From Phycisphaerales bacterium (GTDB lineage Bacteria; Planctomycetota; Phycisphaerae; Phycisphaerales; UBA1924): a DNA stretch of 36,514 nucleotides. The notes beneath the pieces were generated by a model. That model worked only from the letters and a program-made list of their open reading frames with translations, did not search any database and was not told the DNA's origin. The stretch is from assembly GCA_028284805.1 (NCBI GenBank), contig JANQQZ010000099.1, positions 1 to 36,514 on the forward strand. Reading direction: 5' to 3'. Of the stretch, positions 32,540-36,514 are shown in pieces. How positions within the stretch are numbered: the stretch's first letter is position 1; each line of letters begins with the position of its first letter. Position numbers and translations under genes: made by a program.

Positions 32540-33313
32540 TCAGCGTCGGCGCCGCGTGGCGGCGAGGCCCGCAAGGGCAAGCAGAGCCGCGGAGGACGGC
32601 GCCGGGATCGGGCCGAGGAAGGTGATCGTCACATTGAAATCGACCTGGCTCGTTCCATCGTCAAACGTGAGCTGATCGCTGAGATCGGCTCGCGAACGCA
32701 GCACGAGATCGGAAGGAAAGACCGTGATCGGCACGTTCGTGAATTGCTCGCTACCCGCGTTCGGCAGGTCGGTGAAGAGCCCAGCGATCGGGTTCTCACC
32801 CCCCGGCCCCCGGCCGAAGATCTCGAACGCAGGAACCGGAACGACGGAGCCGACGCCGCCCTGATTGCTTGTGTAGCTGGCGGATCCGCTGAGCAGGACC
32901 GGAAGCCCCACGGCCGGCGCAGCGGCATCGAACACGATCTCGAGATCGGCGCGTGCGCCGGGGCCCGGGATGAAATCTCGGGGCGTCGAGCGAATCAGCC
33001 GACCCGTGACGTCGATGTCGTACAGGAATTGCGACGGGCTGCTCGTCGGGCGGAAGTTGTGGGGCCGACTGATCGAGAGCTCGCTCGACGCCGTGACCGG
33101 TGCCGACAGCTGCGGGTTCTCCTCGGACACCTCATGGCTGAACGAGACCCCGGGCAGCGGGCTCTGCACGAAGGCGATGGTGTCGGACTGTCCCGCCCCA
33201 CCATCGAACGCGCGAGCGAAAATCTCGGAGCTGACCGAGATGCTCGTTTGGGCGTGAATCCCACCCGCCGCGGCCAGGAGGGCCGCTGCGGCAACGTATC
33301 GCTGGGTATCCAT
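32540..33313 (-). CDS. PEP-CTERM sorting-signal exported protein
   Basis: A 257-residue exported protein. The signal peptide is at 1-20 (MDTQRYVAAAALLAAAGGIHA). The mature part is strand-rich, with SISVSSEIFARAFDGG, GRADLEIVFDAAAP-like strands and DFNVTITFLG, and has no cysteines or catalytic motif. The C-terminus, GPIPAPSSAALLALAGLAATRRRR split as Pro-rich turn, hydrophobic helix and Arg cluster, is a PEP-CTERM-type signal recognised by exosortase for sorting to the envelope or matrix. ATG at 33313 has AAGGAGA 5 bases upstream, and a promoter-like pair lies at 33340-33367. The exosortase is not in this window. Confidence 0.88.
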   Translation of the reverse strand: MDTQRYVAAAALLAAAGGIHAQTSISVSSEIFARAFDGGAGQSDTIAFVQSPLPGVSFSHEVSEENPQLSAPVTASSELSISRPHNFRPTSSPSQFLYDIDVTGRLIRSTPRDFIPGPGARADLEIVFDAAAPAVGLPVLLSGSASYTSNQGGVGSVVPVPAFEIFGRGPGGENPIAGLFTDLPNAGSEQFTNVPITVFPSDLVLRSRADLSDQLTFDDGTSQVDFNVTITFLGPIPAPSSAALLALAGLAATRRRR

Positions 33314-33339
33314 CGGCTTCTCCTTCTCGTCCCACGCAC

Positions 33340-33367
33340 AGCGTACAGACCGCCTCGCCAGGTCCAA
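33340..33367 (-). promoter_or_regulatory. Candidate promoter of the PEP-CTERM gene
   Basis: On the minus strand TTGGAC (complement of 33362-33367) and TACGCT (complement of 33340-33345) are separated by 16 bases. The predicted transcript would start about 20 nt before the ATG at 33313, leaving room for the AAGGAGA site. Confidence 0.4.
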
Positions 33368-33449
33368 ACCGGGGCCGCGATGAAACTCTGTAAATTCTCG
33401 GTGTGGATCGCCCGCAGCGCTGCGACGGTGCCGCCGGTACGATCCACCG

Positions 33450-34460
33450 ATGGCCGACGCCCCCGCTGCCTCTGCGAGCCCGAGCACACCGCCCGTCACC
33501 GACGCCGCGATGTACCTGCACCCGCAGACGCTGGCCCGGCTCGGCTCGTTCGAGCTCCGCTCCAAGATGATCGTCGAGGGCGTGATGAGCGGCATGCACC
33601 GCTCGCCCTACCAGGGCTTCAGCGTCGAGTTCGCCCAGCACCGCCCCTACGCGCCGGGCGATGACATCCGGCGGCTCGACTGGAAGGTCTACGCCCGGAC
33701 CGACAAGCTGCAGATCAAGCAGTTTCAGCAGGAGACCAACCTCGACCTGGTGCTGATGGTCGACAACTCGGGCAGCATGGCCTTCGGCTCGATCCCGTTC
33801 GAGTCCGCCTCGGGCGAGGGCGTGAAGGAGGGCCCGGGCGGGCGGACGGCCTGGAGCAAGTTCGACCACGCGACTGGTACGGCCGCGGCGATGGCGTACA
33901 TCACCCTCCAGCAGGGCGACCGCGTGGGGCTGGTGACCTACGCAGACGAGATCACGGGGATCGTGGATCGGTCGGGTCAGCGATCGAACTGGCGCCCGAT
34001 CGTGGAAACGCTGAGCACGCAGACGCTCGATCGCCCGACGGACTTCGGGCGCGTGGTCGATCAGACGCTGGCGAAGGTGAACAACCGCTGCCTGTTCGTG
34101 GTTCTCAGCGACCTGTTCGAGGACCCGGAGCACATTCGCAGCGCGCTGGCCCGCATCAGGCACCGCCGGCACGACGCGATCGTGTTCCAGATCCTCGACG
34201 AGAGCGAGCTGGAGTTCCGGTTCCGCGAGCCAACGGTGTTCGACGGGCTCGAGGGTGAGGCGAGGGTGCGCGTGAACCCGCAGTCGATCCGCGAGGACTA
34301 TCTGTCGGCCCTGCGCGAGCACCTGCAGGCGGTCGAGCGGGCGACGCTGAGCTTCGGGTTCGACTACCAGCTCGTGAAGAACGGGTCGTACCTCGGGCCC
34401 ACGCTCGCGCAGTTCGTCGCGGTGCGGAACGCGAAGATCAAGAAATCGAAGATGGGGTGA
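33450..34460 (+). CDS. DUF58 domain protein (vWA-like)
   Basis: A 336-residue cytoplasmic protein. The DUF58 core is clear: GFSVEFAQHRPYAPGDDIRR (56-75), LDWKVYARTDKLQIKQFQQE (76-95), then the vWA strand LDLVLMVDNSGSM (98-110) with an intact MIDAS motif DxSxS (Asp105, Ser107, Ser109). Later strands GDRVGLVTYAD and NRCLFVVLSDLFED complete the fold. DUF58 proteins usually work with a MoxR AAA+ ATPase and Bat proteins in envelope-stress or protein-maturation systems. Here the BatA-like gene follows after 7 nt, but no MoxR gene precedes it; the upstream gene is the divergent PEP-CTERM gene. The partner could lie elsewhere. Confidence 0.95.
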   Translation: MADAPAASASPSTPPVTDAAMYLHPQTLARLGSFELRSKMIVEGVMSGMHRSPYQGFSVEFAQHRPYAPGDDIRRLDWKVYARTDKLQIKQFQQETNLDLVLMVDNSGSMAFGSIPFESASGEGVKEGPGGRTAWSKFDHATGTAAAMAYITLQQGDRVGLVTYADEITGIVDRSGQRSNWRPIVETLSTQTLDRPTDFGRVVDQTLAKVNNRCLFVVLSDLFEDPEHIRSALARIRHRRHDAIVFQILDESELEFRFREPTVFDGLEGEARVRVNPQSIREDYLSALREHLQAVERATLSFGFDYQLVKNGSYLGPTLAQFVAVRNAKIKKSKMG

Positions 34461-34467
34461 TGAACCA

Positions 34468-36514
34468 GTGAGCTTCGTCAACCCGATCTTGTTCGCGCTG
34501 GGCGTCGCGTTCGTGGCGCTCCCGATCGTGCTGCACTTCCTGCGTCGGCGGCGCCCGCCGGTCTTGTGGGGCGCGATGCGGTTTCTGCTCGAGGCGTACC
34601 GGCGTCGGCGCCGGCGCATGACGCTCGAGCAGCTGCTCCTCCTCATCTGCCGGTGCGCGCTGGTGGTGCTCGTGGCGCTGCTGATCGGTCGCCCGGTCTT
34701 CGGCGGGGGAGCGGGCGAGGCGGGGCCCCGCGAGGTGTTCCTGGTGCTCGACAACTCGATCGCGTCGTCACGCACTGGTCCAGAGGGCACCGCGCTCGAC
34801 GAGCTGAAGGCACGGGCGTCGGCGGTGCTGGACGGGCTCGACGCGTCATCGGGTGACCGCGCGGCGCTCATCACACTCGCGGGGCCGGCGGAGGGCGTGG
34901 TCTTCCCGCCTTCGGGCGACATCGCGGCGGTGCGCAGGCTGGTGCAGCAGACCGAGGCGATGGAGAGCGCCGCCGACCTGGACGGCGCGATCCGGCTGAT
35001 CGGTGAGGTCGACGCCGACGCGGAGCCGGCGGGTCGGAGCGTCGTGGTGCTCAGCGAGCTGCGCGAGGGATCGGTCTCGATGGAGGTGCCGTTGCCGCCG
35101 GTGCCGGCCTCGATCGAGCGGCTTGTGGTCGCCGAGCCCCAGGGCATCCAGGCGGCAAACGTCGCTGTGACCGAGGTCCGGTCGCTTCGTTCGGTCGTGA
35201 TCGGCGCGGGGCGCGTCGGCGGGCAGGCATCGGTCTCGCTCGGGCGTTCGGGGCTCACCGACCTTCCGACCGTCGAGGTTGGTGTCGAGCTGTGGGCGAC
35301 GGGCGGCGGGCGGCTCGGGCGGGGCGTGGTGGGCTTCGAGGCCGGGCAGGTATCGGCGACCGGGCTGGTCTGGTTCGAGCTGCCCGAGGCGGCCGGCTCG
35401 GAACCCGTGGTGCTTGAGGCCCGTCTCGTCGACGCGGACGACAGCTTGGCGGCGGACAACGTCGCGCGTCGCCCGATCGACCGGCGTCGGTCGATCGAGG
35501 TCGGCGTCATCGCGCGCCGAAGCCTCGTCGGGCAGGCGGGGCTCGATCGGTTCGACACGGCGGACTGGGTGCGCCTGGCGCTCGCGCCCGATGCCGGCGA
35601 CGCTGACCTGCGCGTGATCGATGTGCCCCCCGCGGGCGTGGACGCCCCGAGGCTGTCGACACTGGACGCGGCGGTGCTGCTCGAGCCCGACGCGTTGGAC
35701 GCAGCAGCGTGGTCGGATCTGCGAGGCTTCGTCGACGGAGGCGGTCTGCTCGTGGTCGCCCCCTCCGCGGACGAGGACGTGCAGCTCTGGACCGACGCGT
35801 TCCTCGAGGCGATGGGACTGGGCTGGTCGATCGCGCGAGAAGCAATCGCGCTCGAGGGCGTGTCGATCGCGGGTGACTCGGTCCAGGCGGACCGCGGGAT
35901 GCTCGCCATGCTCGCGGGTGAGTTCGAGACGCTCGCCGCTGACGTGGGCGTGTCGCGCATCCTGGGCGTCGACCTCGCGGGATCGGCATCTCGGGTCGAG
36001 CTGGCGACCACGACGGGCGAAGCCGTCCTTGCGGTGGGCTCGCCGACAAGCGAGTCGGGCGTGTCGCGCGGGCTCGTGGTCTTCCTCGCGTCGGCGCCGA
36101 CGCCTTCTTGGACGGAACTGCCGACGCGTCCGCTGATGGTCCCGATGCTGCAGGAGTTGATCCGTCAGGGCGTGGGGCGCGCGCGCGGGTCGTCGGTGGC
36201 GGTCGCCGGCGCGGTGCCCTCGATGGGCGGGGGTCTGGTGCCTGCCTCTGGCGGGTCCCCGGTGTCCGAGCCCCTGCGCAGCACGGGTGTCTTCAGCGTT
36301 GGCGACGGGCGGGGCGGCTCGCTCGGACTGCTCGCGGTCAACCCGGACGTGTCCGGGTCTCGCCTGGACGCGGTGGACCGTGTGCGGCTGGGGGCGTGGC
36401 TCGCTGAGGCCGCGGGCGACGACCGACGCCTGGCGTGGCTCGACGCGGATGGCGGCACGACCAGCGCGAGCGGTCGAAGTGTCGCGAGCGAGGCGGGTCG
36501 GCTCGTGCTCTGGT
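34468..36514 (+). CDS. BatA-like membrane protein with vWA domain, 3' end outside window
   Basis: The first 682 codons of a large membrane protein that continues beyond the window. The N-terminus FVNPILFALGVAFVALPIVL (3-22) followed by LRRRRPPVLWGAMRFL and a second span at about 54-75 is the BatA/aerotolerance N-terminal domain. A vWA domain follows, but its MIDAS reads DNSIA (95-99), with Ala99 in place of the second Ser, so metal binding may be weak. Around 415-430 LRGFVDGGGLLVVAP looks like the glutamine-amidotransferase-like fold found in large planctomycete members. The GTG start is 7 nt after the DUF58 stop; an ATG at 34460 is followed at once by a stop. It probably acts with DUF58 at the membrane. 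Confidence 0.88.
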   Translation, partial: MSFVNPILFALGVAFVALPIVLHFLRRRRPPVLWGAMRFLLEAYRRRRRRMTLEQLLLLICRCALVVLVALLIGRPVFGGGAGEAGPREVFLVLDNSIASSRTGPEGTALDELKARASAVLDGLDASSGDRAALITLAGPAEGVVFPPSGDIAAVRRLVQQTEAMESAADLDGAIRLIGEVDADAEPAGRSVVVLSELREGSVSMEVPLPPVPASIERLVVAEPQGIQAANVAVTEVRSLRSVVIGAGRVGGQASVSLGRSGLTDLPTVEVGVELWATGGGRLGRGVVGFEAGQVSATGLVWFELPEAAGSEPVVLEARLVDADDSLAADNVARRPIDRRRSIEVGVIARRSLVGQAGLDRFDTADWVRLALAPDAGDADLRVIDVPPAGVDAPRLSTLDAAVLLEPDALDAAAWSDLRGFVDGGGLLVVAPSADEDVQLWTDAFLEAMGLGWSIAREAIALEGVSIAGDSVQADRGMLAMLAGEFETLAADVGVSRILGVDLAGSASRVELATTTGEAVLAVGSPTSESGVSRGLVVFLASAPTPSWTELPTRPLMVPMLQELIRQGVGRARGSSVAVAGAVPSMGGGLVPASGGSPVSEPLRSTGVFSVGDGRGGSLGLLAVNPDVSGSRLDAVDRVRLGAWLAEAAGDDRRLAWLDADGGTTSASGRSVASEAGRLVLW

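Noticed and set aside
1..36514. CRISPR arrays, tRNA or rRNA genes, transposases, prophage or defence islands
   Set aside because: Gene-free gaps are at most 224 bp and none shows spaced repeats, a tRNA T-loop signature or mobile-element remains. Coding content is housekeeping and envelope genes throughout.

Overview
The window is GC-rich, densely packed bacterial chromosome with 31 protein genes. I see no rRNA, tRNA, insertion sequence, phage gene or CRISPR array. The protein set points to Planctomycetota, most likely class Phycisphaerae. The evidence is a secreted protein ending in a Cys-bounded GC-type dockerin, two pseudopilin-like proteins with an H-X9-DG motif, a PEP-CTERM protein, a DUF58/BatA pair, GTG and TTG starts, and many short start/stop overlaps. 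This placement is inferred from family content only.

Layout. 1-904: a cut-off old-yellow-enzyme reductase (-) diverges from a small ABM-like protein (+) across an AT-rich palindrome. 891-4936: gltX (-) diverges from an EF-G2-like GTPase (+). 5090-6696: a small unknown protein overlaps a class V aminotransferase by 4 nt. 10164-6693 (-): rsmE, a secreted squalene-cyclase-repeat protein and an M32 carboxypeptidase, each joined by a 4-nt overlap. 10270-11136 (+): an acidic single-span membrane protein. 16481-11120 (-): two tandem H-X9-DG pseudopilins, asnS, a secreted beta-rich protein and a secreted gluzincin-like peptidase. 16688-20336 (+): an RlmN-type radical SAM enzyme and, one base later, an 828-residue hydrolase/membrane/ATP-grasp fusion. 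22128-20333 (-): pdxH and a WD40 protein. 22281-25357 (+): dnaB and a DUF2314/DUF4026-like protein. 27958-25442 (-): a PAS-PP2C phosphatase, lepB and a small lipoprotein built of 11-residue repeats. 28147-29316 (+): a dockerin-tailed beta-propeller protein. 30423-29326 (-): phosphofructokinase. 30572-31345 (+): a six-EF-hand protein. 33313-31361 (-): a PEP-CTERM protein and a multispan membrane protein. 33450-36514 (+): DUF58 and a BatA-like protein that runs off the end.

How the genes work together. Translation and RNA modification recur (gltX, EF-G2, rsmE, asnS, rlmN), with replication (dnaB), cofactor supply (pdxH), glycolysis (pfkA) and the secretion machinery (lepB) that would process the many exported proteins here. 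Most of it is core chromosome rather than an accessory island.

The most unusual items are the hydrolase/ATP-grasp fusion, a DnaB whose tail ends like the tip of SSB, the acidic membrane protein, the hendecad lipoprotein, and the EF-G2-like GTPase with a histidine run in place of switch I. No gene-free stretch exceeds 300 bases. The longest is 2607-2830, which holds a likely promoter and two hairpins.
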